Of a stretch of 64,000 nt of DNA, positions 1 through 7,980 are shown one piece after another; within the stretch, counting starts at the first letter, position 1, and each line of letters starts with the position of its first letter. The DNA lies in the NCBI GenBank assembly GCA_020636255.1, contig JACJYE010000015.1:83959-147958 (forward strand). Direction: 5' to 3'. This DNA is from Lewinellaceae bacterium (GTDB lineage Bacteria; Bacteroidota; Bacteroidia; Chitinophagales; Saprospiraceae). Below the pieces are notes generated by a model, which had not been told where the DNA came from, searched no databases, and saw only the letters and a program-made list of their open reading frames with translations. A program made the translations under genes and the position numbers.

Positions 1-120
1 TTCCTTATGCAGGCTCTTTTGAGACAGCCCCGGGGGGGGCACAAAATTTTGCTTCAGGCCGTAAATGACACTGATGCTGATAGTTACGCCGCTCAAATAA
101 ATTTGAGGGCTACCCGCCAC

Positions 121-480
121 TCACTGGTCGCCGGTATACGCCACGCCGGAGCTGGGGGTTTCGTACAGTTCTATGCGCGACAGGAGGGGCAGGGCGGGTT
201 TGAGCTGATCCCAGGCCCAGATGGCGATCTGTTCGGCGGTGGGGTTGGACAGGCCCGGGATATCGTTGAGCACTTTATGGTCGAGAACGGGTTCAATTTT
301 TTTCCACGCATCTTTGAGATCGGCAAAATCCATGACCCAGCCCAGTTCGGGGTGCAGTGGGCCCTCTACGAATATGCGGATGCGATAGGTGTGGCCGTGC
401 ATGTATTTGCATTTGTGCGTATCCGGTACGTTGGGCAGAAAGTGTGCGGCGTCAAACGTGAATTCTTTAAAAACAACCAT
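121..480 (-). CDS. queD: 6-carboxytetrahydropterin synthase (QueD family)
   Basis: A 119-aa protein of the 6-pyruvoyl-tetrahydropterin synthase/QueD family, the usual length. It converts dihydroneopterin triphosphate to carboxytetrahydropterin in the queuosine (7-deazaguanine) pathway, in the cytoplasm. Visible motifs are the zinc-ligand histidines in FDAAHFLP (about residues 9-16) and YMHGHTY (27-33), the segment SNPTAEQIA, and the C-terminal LYETPSSGVAYTG with its conserved Glu. The ATG at 480 is the only sensible start. It is divergent from the Rrf2 regulator, with 94 bp between the start codons. The 120 bases after the stop, to the window edge, show no gene I can support. Bacterial members are usually QueD, but a PTPS-III-like role in folate synthesis cannot be excluded without genome context. 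Confidence 0.92.
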   Translation of the reverse strand: MVVFKEFTFDAAHFLPNVPDTHKCKYMHGHTYRIRIFVEGPLHPELGWVMDFADLKDAWKKIEPVLDHKVLNDIPGLSNPTAEQIAIWAWDQLKPALPLLSRIELYETPSSGVAYTGDQ

Positions 481-509
481 CCTGATCAGTGTTATAGGAA
501 CATTTAAAC

Positions 510-540
510 TTTTGGCAAAACCAAAAAAGGGCTAGTTTTG
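510..540 (+). promoter_or_regulatory. Promoter of the Rrf2 regulator with overlapping inverted repeat
   Basis: TTTG at 511-514, an 18-bp spacer and TAGTTTTG at 533-540 match the Bacteroidota promoter consensus TTTG/TAnnTTTG. Between the boxes lies TTTTGG (510-515), caaaa, CCAAAA (521-526), a 6-bp inverted repeat that could be the autoregulatory operator of the Rrf2 protein encoded 35 bp downstream. Promoter match seen directly; operator role inferred. Confidence 0.55.
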
Positions 541-574
541 AGACAACGAACCCACAAAATAGGTTTAACCCGAA

Positions 575-1012
575 GTGAAAGTCTTGTCCAAAAGTTGTGT
601 TTATGGCCTGCGGGCCCTGCTGTACATCGTGTCGGAGAAGCCCAGGGGGGCTTTCGTCAACATCGGGGAAATATCGGAACAATTGAATATTTCCTTCCAT
701 TTTCTGACGAAAACTTTCCAGGTGCTGACACAGGCGGGCATCCTGCAGTCCTACCGCGGGCCCAACGGCGGGGTCGCTCTGGCCAGGCCTGCGGAAGAAG
801 TTTTCCTCATCGACATCATCCACCTGCTGGAGGGCCCCGGCTTTTTCGACAACTGCCTCCTTGGGCTGGCGGGCTGCGGCGAAGCAGCGCCATGCCCCGT
901 CCACGATTTCTGGATCAGCCATAAAGCAGCCCTGAAAGAGGAATTCCGAACGGCCTCCCTGGCCCAGATGGGCGCCAGGATCAACATGAAAAAGCTCAGG
1001 CTGGGGCCTTAG
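575..1012 (+). CDS. Rrf2-family transcriptional regulator with Fe-S type cysteines
   Basis: A 145-aa winged-helix regulator of the Rrf2/IscR/NsrR family. The N-terminal SKSCVYGLRALLYI is the classical Rrf2 opening and the wing segment YRGPNGGVALARP is also typical. Cysteines 94, 101 and 107 (spacing CX6CX5C) lie where the 2Fe-2S or 4Fe-4S cluster is held in IscR, NsrR and RsrR, so an iron-sulfur, NO or redox sensing role is likely. The start is GTG at 575; a good promoter lies immediately upstream. No isc/suf or NO-detoxification gene is adjacent, so the regulon cannot be named. Length is normal for the family. Confidence 0.88.
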   Translation: MKVLSKSCVYGLRALLYIVSEKPRGAFVNIGEISEQLNISFHFLTKTFQVLTQAGILQSYRGPNGGVALARPAEEVFLIDIIHLLEGPGFFDNCLLGLAGCGEAAPCPVHDFWISHKAALKEEFRTASLAQMGARINMKKLRLGP

Positions 1013-1360
1013 GGCTTTTGAAAATGTGCCCCGCACAATTTTCATCCCGGCAAGGCCCGGTGGGCCGAGTCGGGAAGGCATTGCATACAAACACTGGCAC
1101 GTCTCACGTCCGGTGTCAGGACTTCACGGAACCAGCAGCGCCCTTTCGCATTTTGTTATAAAAAAAATCCTAATTTATTGAAACATATTTTAAGACATAA
1201 TAGTATTAAATCTTAAATTGGGGCTGGGTTGGCTCCATGCCGGTATAGTCAGGGTATGCGCTCCTGGTTTCTGTTTCTCTGCTCTGGTTATTGCCGCACG
1301 TGCCACATCCGCCAATTTATTCCCCCCCACCGATACATTCATTCACCAAAAGCGAATTCT
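1013..1360. other. Non-coding stretch upstream of the heme peroxidase gene
   Basis: About 350 bp with no supported gene. It starts with a hairpin-forming segment (TGAAAAT at 1018-1024 pairing with ATTTTCA at about 1038-1044) lacking a T-run, then a GC-rich part, then an AT-rich part (about 1157-1220) that probably carries the promoter of the peroxidase gene, although no clear TAnnTTTG box is seen. Confidence 0.5.
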
Positions 1361-3289
1361 ATGAAAAGGTCTTTACACCTGTTCAGCGTCCTGTGGGTTG
1401 TAGCCCTGCTGGTGGGCAGCCAAATGAACCTCACCGCCCAGGAATACCGGGCAATTGACGGTGCGAACAACAACTTCCTGAAACCAACCTGGGGAACTGT
1501 GGGCGCCCAGGTAACGTATGTTTCTGCCCCGGCTTATTCGGATGGCGTCTCTGAGCCGGCAGGCCTGGGCCGCCCCAACCCCCGGGCGATCAGCAACGCC
1601 ATTTTTGCTCAAAACACCATGGCTGAAGACCCGCGTGGCATGAGTGCTTTCACCTGGGCCTGGGGGCAGTTTATCGACCACGATATCACGCTGGTGCCCG
1701 ACAACCACGAAGAGTCCATGCCTATTGCCGTACCGCCCTTCGATGCTTTTTTCGACCCTTACGGAAGCGGTATGGTAACGATCCCCATGCTTCGGTCTGC
1801 ATACGACCCAACCACCGGGACGAGCCCTGAGAACCCCCGCCGCCACATCAACGCCATCACGGCCTTCATCGACGCTTCGTCGGTTTATGGCTCTGATGAA
1901 ACGCGGGCATACTGGCTCCGTTCCTTCTCCGGCGGGAAGCTGAGGGTATCGACGGGCAACATGCCTCCTTTTAATACGACTACCGGCGAGTATGGCGCGC
2001 CTATCGACCCCACAGCGCCGCCGATGGCCATGCCGCTGCCTTACGTCACCAAGTGGTTCGTAGTGGGCGATGACCGGGGCAATGAGAACCCTTTCCTGAC
2101 AGCTATGCATACCCTGTTCCTTCGCGAGCACAACCGCCTGTGCGATGAGCTGGCAGTAGCGCACCCCGACTGGACGGACGAACAGCTATACCAACACGCG
2201 CGCAAACTGGTTGGCGCCGTTGTCCAGGCCATCGTATATGAAGAATGGCTGCCGGCCCTGGGTATGGATATGGAGCCCTACAATGGCTATAACCCCTATA
2301 CAGACCCTGGCATCATGAACGTTTTCAGCGCTGCTGCCTTCCGTTACGGGCATACCACCATCAACAATACACTGCTTCGGATGGACGACGACGGGCACAC
2401 GATGCCGCAGGGCAATATAGACCTACGGGATGCTTTCTTCAACCCGCAGGCTATAATAGAAGTAGGAGGCATCGAGCCTTTCTTTATCGGCATGTCGACC
2501 GTTGTGCAGCAGAATTTCGACTGTAAGGTCATCGACGACCTGCGCAACTTCCTGTTCGGCCCTCCGGGCGCCGGCGGGCTCGACCTGGTCTCTCTTAACC
2601 TCAACCGCGGGCGCGACCGCGGCCTGGCGGACTACAACACTATACGCGCCGATTTCGGGATGGCGCCCAAGGAAAGCTTTAGCGCGATCTGTTCCGACCC
2701 GTTGATGAGCGCTTCCCTGCAGCAGGTCTATCACGATGTCAACCACATCGACCCCTGGGTGGGTATGCTGGCCGAAGACCACATGCCCAACGCCATGTTC
2801 GGAGAAACGGCTATGGAGATCGTCGGGCGCCAGTTCCATGCGCTGCGCGAAGGCGACCGCTTCTATTACGAGAACGACCCCTGGCTGACGCCGGATGAAA
2901 AAACATGGATCAAGGGCAACCGTTTGTCGGATGTCATTGCCCGTAACTGCCCGATCACCTGCCTGCACGAAGACGTCTTCATGGCACACGAGCTTACCCA
3001 TACCCGCAGCGTTGCCGCTGCTGACGCGGTACCGCTTACGGTATTCCCCAACCCTGCTACCGATAAGGTGAATGTGCGCCTTGGGCAGGCTGTTACAGGT
3101 AGGGTGCTGGCCCGCATTACAGATTCCTACGGCCGCGAAATTGGCCGCCGCGAACTGGACGGGCTCGCCCCCGGCGAATCCATTTCGTTCGATCTGGATG
3201 CCGCTATGCCGGCAGGCCTGTACCACATCGTACTGATGGTGGGCGATCAGGTAGGGCACCAGGCCTTTGTGCGGATGGATGCACGCTAA
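1361..3289 (+). CDS. Animal-type heme peroxidase (myeloperoxidase-like), T9SS-secreted
   Basis: A 642-aa secreted protein of the animal heme peroxidase superfamily (peroxidase-cyclooxygenase; Pfam An_peroxidase), which oxidises halides or organic substrates with H2O2. A signal peptide ends near residue 26 (NLTAQ). The distal heme helix WAWGQFIDHDIT carries His107, with Gln103 and Asp106 as in myeloperoxidase and lactoperoxidase. TLFLREHNRL (251-260) carries the distal Arg/Glu, AFRYGHTTINN holds the proximal His331, and LNRGRDRGLADYN is the hallmark motif. About 85 C-terminal residues (from VFPNPATDKVNV) form a type A T9SS sorting domain (Por_Secre_tail), so export across the outer membrane is expected. 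ATG at 1361 is chosen because it gives a clean signal peptide; 1229 would add 44 unlikely residues. A strong terminator follows. Substrate unknown. Confidence 0.93.
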   Translation: MKRSLHLFSVLWVVALLVGSQMNLTAQEYRAIDGANNNFLKPTWGTVGAQVTYVSAPAYSDGVSEPAGLGRPNPRAISNAIFAQNTMAEDPRGMSAFTWAWGQFIDHDITLVPDNHEESMPIAVPPFDAFFDPYGSGMVTIPMLRSAYDPTTGTSPENPRRHINAITAFIDASSVYGSDETRAYWLRSFSGGKLRVSTGNMPPFNTTTGEYGAPIDPTAPPMAMPLPYVTKWFVVGDDRGNENPFLTAMHTLFLREHNRLCDELAVAHPDWTDEQLYQHARKLVGAVVQAIVYEEWLPALGMDMEPYNGYNPYTDPGIMNVFSAAAFRYGHTTINNTLLRMDDDGHTMPQGNIDLRDAFFNPQAIIEVGGIEPFFIGMSTVVQQNFDCKVIDDLRNFLFGPPGAGGLDLVSLNLNRGRDRGLADYNTIRADFGMAPKESFSAICSDPLMSASLQQVYHDVNHIDPWVGMLAEDHMPNAMFGETAMEIVGRQFHALREGDRFYYENDPWLTPDEKTWIKGNRLSDVIARNCPITCLHEDVFMAHELTHTRSVAAADAVPLTVFPNPATDKVNVRLGQAVTGRVLARITDSYGREIGRRELDGLAPGESISFDLDAAMPAGLYHIVLMVGDQVGHQAFVRMDAR

Positions 3290-3313
3290 ACTTATAATGT
3301 AATGCATGAACTT

Positions 3314-3350
3314 CCCCGGGCTTCGCGACGAGGCCCGGGGATTGTTTTTT
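3314..3350 (+). terminator. Rho-independent terminator after the peroxidase gene
   Basis: CCCCGGGC at 3314-3321 pairs perfectly with GCCCGGGG at 3333-3340 and is followed by ATTGTTTTTT. Confidence 0.85.
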
Positions 3351-3362
3351 CTCCATTTGTGC

Positions 3363-3812
3363 TTACTGCAGCAGGCTATCGGCCTGCACGGGGTAGGTGA
3401 GCCTGATGTGGCCCGTAACCTTGCCGGTACCGCCATTCACCACTTTCAGTTTCCAGTCAGAGCCTTTGGCGATGTCGCCTTCTGTGGCCTCAAATACCAA
3501 TTCGGCCGGGCTGCCGCTATCGACGCGTTCAATGAAGTTCATCTGGCCGGGCCGGAAAAGGATCAGGGACAGCTCGGCCTCGGCGGGGCTCCATTCGGCG
3601 AAAGCCCGGATGGCGCCGGTATTGTCTGCCGTGAACTCGATCGTCTCCCGGCCGAGGGCATCGAGCGAAAAGCTCTTTTCAATAAGCCCTTCAGCGGGTT
3701 TGCCCGGTAATAGCGGGGAATTAACAGCACCTGGTAACAGGAACAGGAACACGAGCATTGCAACGGCCTTTGCCAGTGCCCCGAACAGCGGATAATTGCG
3801 GTTCTTTTTCAT
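3363..3812 (-). CDS. Unknown secreted beta-rich protein
   Basis: A 149-aa protein with an N-terminal hydrophobic signal (about residues 10-32, MKKNRNYPLFGALAKAVAML onward) followed by roughly 115 residues rich in beta-strand-type sequence (IEFTADNTGAIRAFAEW, LSLILFRPGQ, GHIRLTYPV). The overall look is that of a small beta-sandwich resembling bacterial pre-peptidase C-terminal domains, but this is impression rather than a match. I do not recognise the family. The ATG at 3812 is preferred over an upstream in-frame start at 3905 because it places the basic residues and hydrophobic core of the signal at the N-terminus. It is convergent with the peroxidase gene. No catalytic residues or sorting domain are visible. 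Confidence 0.6.
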   Translation of the reverse strand: MKKNRNYPLFGALAKAVAMLVFLFLLPGAVNSPLLPGKPAEGLIEKSFSLDALGRETIEFTADNTGAIRAFAEWSPAEAELSLILFRPGQMNFIERVDSGSPAELVFEATEGDIAKGSDWKLKVVNGGTGKVTGHIRLTYPVQADSLLQ

Positions 3813-3924
3813 ACCTCTACGCTTTGATGGATAGGATTTCGGGTTGCGAAGGCAAAACCTCCGCTTTCCATCACATAGTATAGGCTTACTGCCCCTATTT
3901 CTCAATGATTTTGGTCACTGCTAT

Positions 3925-4707
3925 TCACACCCATATCCTTCCTTCCAGGTAGGTCACGGCCTGGCCGGCGATGGCGACGCGTTCGCCCAGCATCGTACAT
4001 TTCAGGTTGCCGCCACGGGCGGATATCTGTTGGGCCGTCAATTCCTGTTTGGAAAGGCGTTCTGCCCAGTAGGGTGTCAGTGTAGTATGCGCGGAGCCGG
4101 TTACGGGGTCCTCATCGATCCCGGCATTGGGAAAGAAACACCGGGAAACGAAGTCGGCCTCGTCACCCGGAGCAGTGACAATGATGCCCCGCCCTTTCAC
4201 CTGCCGGAGCAGCCGAAAATCGGGCTGCAGGCGGGCTACCTGCTCCTGCGATTCCAGCACGACGAGATAATCCTCCCGGCCAGAGAATATTTCTACGGGC
4301 CGGGCCTGCAGGGCATCCAGCAATACGCGGGGCGCCACGACGGGTTCCAGAATATCGGTGGGCAGGTCCATGATGTAATACCCCTGCTCTTTGGCTACGG
4401 AAAGCAGGCCGCTTTGGCTGTGAAAGTGGACGACTTTGCCCAGGTACCCCAGGTGCTCAAAGAGGATGTGGGCCGTGGCCAGGGTAGCATGCCCGCATAG
4501 CTTGACCTCGATGGCAGGCGTGAACCAGCGCAGGTGGTAGTCGTGCCCTTTAGGTACAAAAAAAGCTGTCTCCGAAAGGTTGTTCTCAGCAGCAATAGCC
4601 TGCATGGTGGCATCGGGCAGCCATTCCTTCAGCGGGCAGACGGCAGCTGGGTTGCCACGGAACCGTTGGCCGGTAAAGGCATCGGCCTGATACAAGGTGA
4701 TTTCCAT
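3925..4707 (-). CDS. PhzF-family isomerase
   Basis: A 260-aa member of the PhzF/YddE family, which adopts a diaminopimelate-epimerase-like fold. The phenazine enzyme isomerises trans-2,3-dihydro-3-hydroxyanthranilate, but most family members are in genomes without phenazine genes and have unknown substrates. Clear signatures are DAFTGQRFRGNPAAVC (9-24), NLSETAFF with the catalytic Glu46, LCGHATLATAH (70-80) and GIDEDPVTGSAHTTL near residue 190-205. Length is normal. No other phz gene is present nearby, so a role in phenazine synthesis is not supported. It stands alone between two minus-strand genes. Confidence 0.9.
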   Translation of the reverse strand: MEITLYQADAFTGQRFRGNPAAVCPLKEWLPDATMQAIAAENNLSETAFFVPKGHDYHLRWFTPAIEVKLCGHATLATAHILFEHLGYLGKVVHFHSQSGLLSVAKEQGYYIMDLPTDILEPVVAPRVLLDALQARPVEIFSGREDYLVVLESQEQVARLQPDFRLLRQVKGRGIIVTAPGDEADFVSRCFFPNAGIDEDPVTGSAHTTLTPYWAERLSKQELTAQQISARGGNLKCTMLGERVAIAGQAVTYLEGRIWV

Positions 4708-4771
4708 TGAAGGCCTGTTTTGTGTGTTACAACTGCTAAACGCCCGGGCCCACGAATTTGTTAAAGGCTGG

Positions 4772-5824
4772 CTATTCCCTGCCCTTCATCTGTTCCTCTA
4801 CCCGCTGCTGTTCGTAGATCCTGAGCCGGAGGTTATCGATGTAGGAACGGGCATTTTTGTTGCCGTAGTCGGTATAGGCCGCCTGCGCCCACTCGAGGGC
4901 AAGGCTGAGCTTGCCGGCGCGTTCGTAAGCGACGGCCATGTTGTAGGCGGCGCGGCCACGGGTCTTCTCATCAGCAGCGCCGTTGACCAGGCCGTTCCAG
5001 ATATCGGTGGCCTGCTCCCAGTTGCCGGCGCGGGCAAGGCGCGCGGCGCGCTCCATGTCGGCCTTGGAGCTGCCCTTGCCCTTGGTGTACCAGTTGCGGG
5101 TTACGTTGATCCAAACCGGGGCGATGCGCATGCCATAAAGCTCGCCGGCAGCCTGGCTGACGGTTTGCGTGATGCCTTCCCGGGCAGGAAGGTTGCGGCG
5201 TGCGGCATCTTCCGTATTGCCGCGGGCGTCGCTGCTGGCATCATCCATGGTGGTGTACTCGTCGAGTATACGGTGATCCTTAGGGTCGTATACCCGCCAG
5301 CCGATGCGCACCTGGGTACGCATATCGGCAACGTAATATTTCTCTGTGTACTGCTTGCCGTCCTTGTCTTTTTTCTTTTCCGTGCGCGAGCCGGTAGTGA
5401 TGAAGTTGTCGCTGTCGTACATCTCTATCGTGAGCAGGGCGTCGGCGCCGAACTGCTTGCAGATGCGTTCGACATCATCCCAGGGCAGGGGAGGCTCTAT
5501 GCTGTTGCCCGTGGAACTGCCCGTCATTTCGATCCCCGATGTCTTAACCGAGTACCGGGGCGTACGGGTAAGGGTTGAAGTGAGGCCGTCCAGCGCCCGT
5601 ATGCGCCCGCGGCGGTCCTGGCCGATGTCTTCGCCCGTGAACAGGCCTTCCACAACGTTGATGAACCCCTTGGCCGGCTTGCTGCGGTCGGCCGTGACGA
5701 TCACTTCAACGTGGTCGGGTAAAACGACCTGAGCAGGCTGTAATACCTGAAGCTGTGTGCTGGATGTGCACGAAAAAAGCCCTGCAAGGCAAAAAATAAC
5801 GAAAGGGTAAATGGTTTTTCTCAT
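4772..5824 (-). CDS. Lipoprotein with TPR-like C-terminus (DUF6340-like)
   Basis: A 350-aa lipoprotein: the signal peptide ends in LAGLFSC with the lipidated Cys19. The middle part (about 95-230) includes PLPWDDVERICKQFGADALLTIEMYDSD and a tract describing a D-rich surface, and the last 100 residues contain helix pairs with TPR-like spacing (RAAYNMAVAYERAGKLSLAL). The organisation resembles Bacteroidota lipoproteins annotated as DUF6340; that assignment is from memory and uncertain. It sits upstream of, and is divergent from, the GbsR-type regulator. Function unknown; a periplasm-facing envelope role is likely. Confidence 0.75.
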   Translation of the reverse strand: MRKTIYPFVIFCLAGLFSCTSSTQLQVLQPAQVVLPDHVEVIVTADRSKPAKGFINVVEGLFTGEDIGQDRRGRIRALDGLTSTLTRTPRYSVKTSGIEMTGSSTGNSIEPPLPWDDVERICKQFGADALLTIEMYDSDNFITTGSRTEKKKDKDGKQYTEKYYVADMRTQVRIGWRVYDPKDHRILDEYTTMDDASSDARGNTEDAARRNLPAREGITQTVSQAAGELYGMRIAPVWINVTRNWYTKGKGSSKADMERAARLARAGNWEQATDIWNGLVNGAADEKTRGRAAYNMAVAYERAGKLSLALEWAQAAYTDYGNKNARSYIDNLRLRIYEQQRVEEQMKGRE

Positions 5825-5890
5825 GGGTAAAGGTTTTGTTTTGACTGGAAAGTTAGGGAGGTAAGTACAGATGCAGGAGGCTTATTTTGA

Positions 5891-5938
5891 TTTTTTTGGT
5901 TCTTTATTTGCAGAACCAAAAAAATCATATTATCTTTG
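5891..5938 (+). promoter_or_regulatory. Promoter and palindromic operator of the GbsR-type regulator
   Basis: A 13-bp perfect inverted repeat (TTTTTTTGGTTCT at 5891-5903 and its complement at 5912-5924, 8-bp spacer) overlaps the -33 element TTTG (5907-5910). TATCTTTG at 5931-5938 is a consensus -7 box with a 20-bp spacing. The core GGTTCT-N8-AGAAC recurs at 6458-6477, in front of tolC, strongly suggesting the binding site of the regulator encoded at 5959. Confidence 0.8.
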
Positions 5939-5958
5939 CCCCATTGAAATGATCTAAT

Positions 5959-6441
5959 ATGGCAGAGATTAGCGATAAACGAGAGCGGCTGAAAGCCAAA
6001 GTGGAGGAGATGGGCATTTACTTTGAGAAGAAGGGCCTGTCGCCGATGCCAGGGCGCGTGCTTGCTTTCCTGCTGCTGGCAGAGCCTCCCTATCAGGATT
6101 TTTACAGCATACAGGAGAGCCTGCAGGCCAGCAAGAGCGCTATCAGCAATGCTTTGAACCACCTCCAAAGGGATGGGGTTGTGGACTATATCACGTTCAG
6201 TGGCGACCGCCGCCGCTACTTCCGCGTGAACAGCAAAAGCTGGCTGGATTCCATTGAAAGTAAGATAAACGATATCACGACCCTGCGCGACCTGTTGACG
6301 GACGTGCTTCATGAAAGAAAAGACTCCAAATACCTCGATTTTAACGAAGGACTGGAAACGATCGTTGAATTCCACACGTTCATCGCCGGTAAAGTGGAGG
6401 CCCTTAAGGCAGAATGGAACGCCCTGAAAGCAGGGAAGTGA
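5959..6441 (+). CDS. GbsR/MarR-type transcriptional regulator of the efflux operon
   Basis: A 160-aa winged-helix protein resembling GbsR/MarR-like regulators. Residues about 30-90 hold the DNA-binding domain (PMPGRVLAFLLL, then SIQESLQASKSAISNALNHL as the recognition helix region and VVDYITFSGDRRRYFRV as the wing). The C-terminal half is helical and probably dimerises. It is directly upstream of, and co-oriented with, tolC-hlyD-RND; a nearly identical palindrome lies in front of this gene and in front of tolC. The arrangement is that of a local, self-regulating repressor of a multidrug or bile/solvent type pump. The inducer is unknown. Confidence 0.85.
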   Translation: MAEISDKRERLKAKVEEMGIYFEKKGLSPMPGRVLAFLLLAEPPYQDFYSIQESLQASKSAISNALNHLQRDGVVDYITFSGDRRRYFRVNSKSWLDSIESKINDITTLRDLLTDVLHERKDSKYLDFNEGLETIVEFHTFIAGKVEALKAEWNALKAGK

Positions 6442-6454
6442 TTTTTTTTGCCAA

Positions 6455-6479
6455 GTTGGTTCTTTTGTTTCAGAACTAA
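6455..6479 (+). promoter_or_regulatory. Second copy of the regulator operator, upstream of tolC
   Basis: GTTGGTTCT (6455-6463), 8-bp spacer, AGAACTAAC (6472-6480): the same GGTTCT-N8-AGAAC core and spacing as the site at 5898-5917, with one mismatched pair in the arms. It lies 14 bp after the regulator stop codon and 56 bp before tolC, where it would control the pump genes separately from the regulator. Confidence 0.75.
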
Positions 6480-6535
6480 CATACTTTCCGGAATTTTATA
6501 AGTGCAACTTAATAGGATTAAAAACACTCAATGAC

Positions 6536-7918
6536 ATGGAACGAACCTTATGGCCATTTTTACTGGCCTTCGGCCTGGCCGTATTTTCCTTTTCTCCCTC
6601 CGCAAGTTCGCAAAGCGCTGTAAACGGGCAGCTGGCCTTCCAGGCCATGACGTTCGAAGACTGTATCCAATACGCTATGCAGAACAACCCCAACCTGCAG
6701 CAGGTGAAACTCGACGAAGTGGCCGGCGAATACCAGGTGAAAGAGGTACGGGCCAGCGGGCTGCCCCAGGCCAGCCTTTCCGGCCGCTATACCGACAACT
6801 TTGCCCTTCCGACCCAGCTGCTTCCCGGCGAGATCATCGGGCAACCCGGTACCACCGTGCCGGTGCAGTTTGGCGTGCGCCATGGCTTATATGCAGGCCT
6901 GGAAGTGAACCAGTTGCTGTTCAGCAAGTCCTACTTCACCGGCCTGAAAGCGGCGGAGGCAGCCAGGGGGCTGTACCAGGCCAATACCCTCATGGCCAAG
7001 GAGAACCTGGTGTACAACATCGCCCAACTGTACCTCCAACTGCAGATCACGGATAAACAAAAGGAGATCCTCAATGCAAACCTTGGCCGCGTCGTGCAAC
7101 TGATCGGCATCACCGAAGCGCAACTGCAGGAAGGGCTGATAAAGAAGGTGGATGTGGACCAGCTGCGGGTCAACCGCACCAACCTGGAGACGGAGATCCA
7201 AAGCCTGGATATCAACTACGGGCAGCAGCTGAGTTTGCTGAAATACTATATGGGCATGCCTATGGATACGCCCATGCAGATCGTCGGGCTGGAAGAGGCC
7301 GAACTGGAATACCCCTTGTCTCAGGGCCTCAACCTGCAGTACAATACCACCCTGCGCCAGCTTCAGAAACAGGAGGAACTCACCGGCCTGGAGCTTCAAA
7401 GCGTGAAAGACGGCTACTTTCCGGTGCTCTCCGCTTTTGCCAGCTACAACTGGCAGGGGCAGTCCGACAAGCTCTTTTCGAAAGAGAACAAAATGAACAC
7501 CTTCGGCTCCGGCATGTGGGGGCTGTCGCTCAGCATCCCCGTTTTTGATGGCTTCCAGAAGAAATTCAAAGCGCAGCAGATAGAGGTGTCGCAGCGCCAG
7601 CTGGCCCTCCAGTCCCGCCAGGTGGCTAACCAGACGCAGATGGAGTTTCACAACGCCACCGAGCAACTGCGGCAAAGCCGGTCGCTCATCAGCCAGCAGG
7701 AAAAGAACATGCAGCTGGCCGAGGAGCTCTACAGCATCACCAAGCTTTCCTACCAGGAAGGTGTAGCCCCGCTGACGGAATTGCTCAATGCCGAAACGAG
7801 CCTGAAAGAGGCACAGACCCAGTACCTCACAGCAACCCTCCAGCAGAAACTGGCTGAGCTCGGCCACCTGAAAACCAGCGGTGAACTGGCGCGCCTGATC
7901 GAAGCGGGCAGCAAGTAA
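6536..7918 (+). CDS. TolC-family outer-membrane efflux protein
   Basis: A 460-aa outer-membrane channel protein of the TolC/OEP family. A signal peptide (about residues 1-26) is followed by MTFEDCIQYAMQNNPNLQQVKLDEVAG, the usual TolC opening, and then two coiled-coil OEP repeats (for example FDGFQKKFKAQQIEVSQRQ and the terminal TELLNAETSLKEAQTQYL). Length is typical. It forms the outer-membrane duct of the tripartite pump encoded with the next two genes; spacing to the adaptor gene is 62 bp. Expression is probably controlled by the upstream palindrome. The exported substrate is not evident. Confidence 0.93.
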   Translation: MERTLWPFLLAFGLAVFSFSPSASSQSAVNGQLAFQAMTFEDCIQYAMQNNPNLQQVKLDEVAGEYQVKEVRASGLPQASLSGRYTDNFALPTQLLPGEIIGQPGTTVPVQFGVRHGLYAGLEVNQLLFSKSYFTGLKAAEAARGLYQANTLMAKENLVYNIAQLYLQLQITDKQKEILNANLGRVVQLIGITEAQLQEGLIKKVDVDQLRVNRTNLETEIQSLDINYGQQLSLLKYYMGMPMDTPMQIVGLEEAELEYPLSQGLNLQYNTTLRQLQKQEELTGLELQSVKDGYFPVLSAFASYNWQGQSDKLFSKENKMNTFGSGMWGLSLSIPVFDGFQKKFKAQQIEVSQRQLALQSRQVANQTQMEFHNATEQLRQSRSLISQQEKNMQLAEELYSITKLSYQEGVAPLTELLNAETSLKEAQTQYLTATLQQKLAELGHLKTSGELARLIEAGSK

Positions 7919-7980
7919 TAGCTGCTCTTCCGGAAAAGAACCTTTATTGATCAAAAACTGAATAAAATAAGTTTCCCAAT

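Noticed and set aside
1229..1360. Upstream extension of the peroxidase gene by 44 residues
   Set aside because: The added residues are Cys/Arg-rich and unlike a signal peptide; ATG at 1361 gives a normal Sec signal.
3306..5732. Long plus-strand open frames opposite phzF and the lipoprotein gene
   Set aside because: They mirror the codon pattern of the minus-strand genes, with Arg/Gly/Ala-rich translation and no recognisable motifs.
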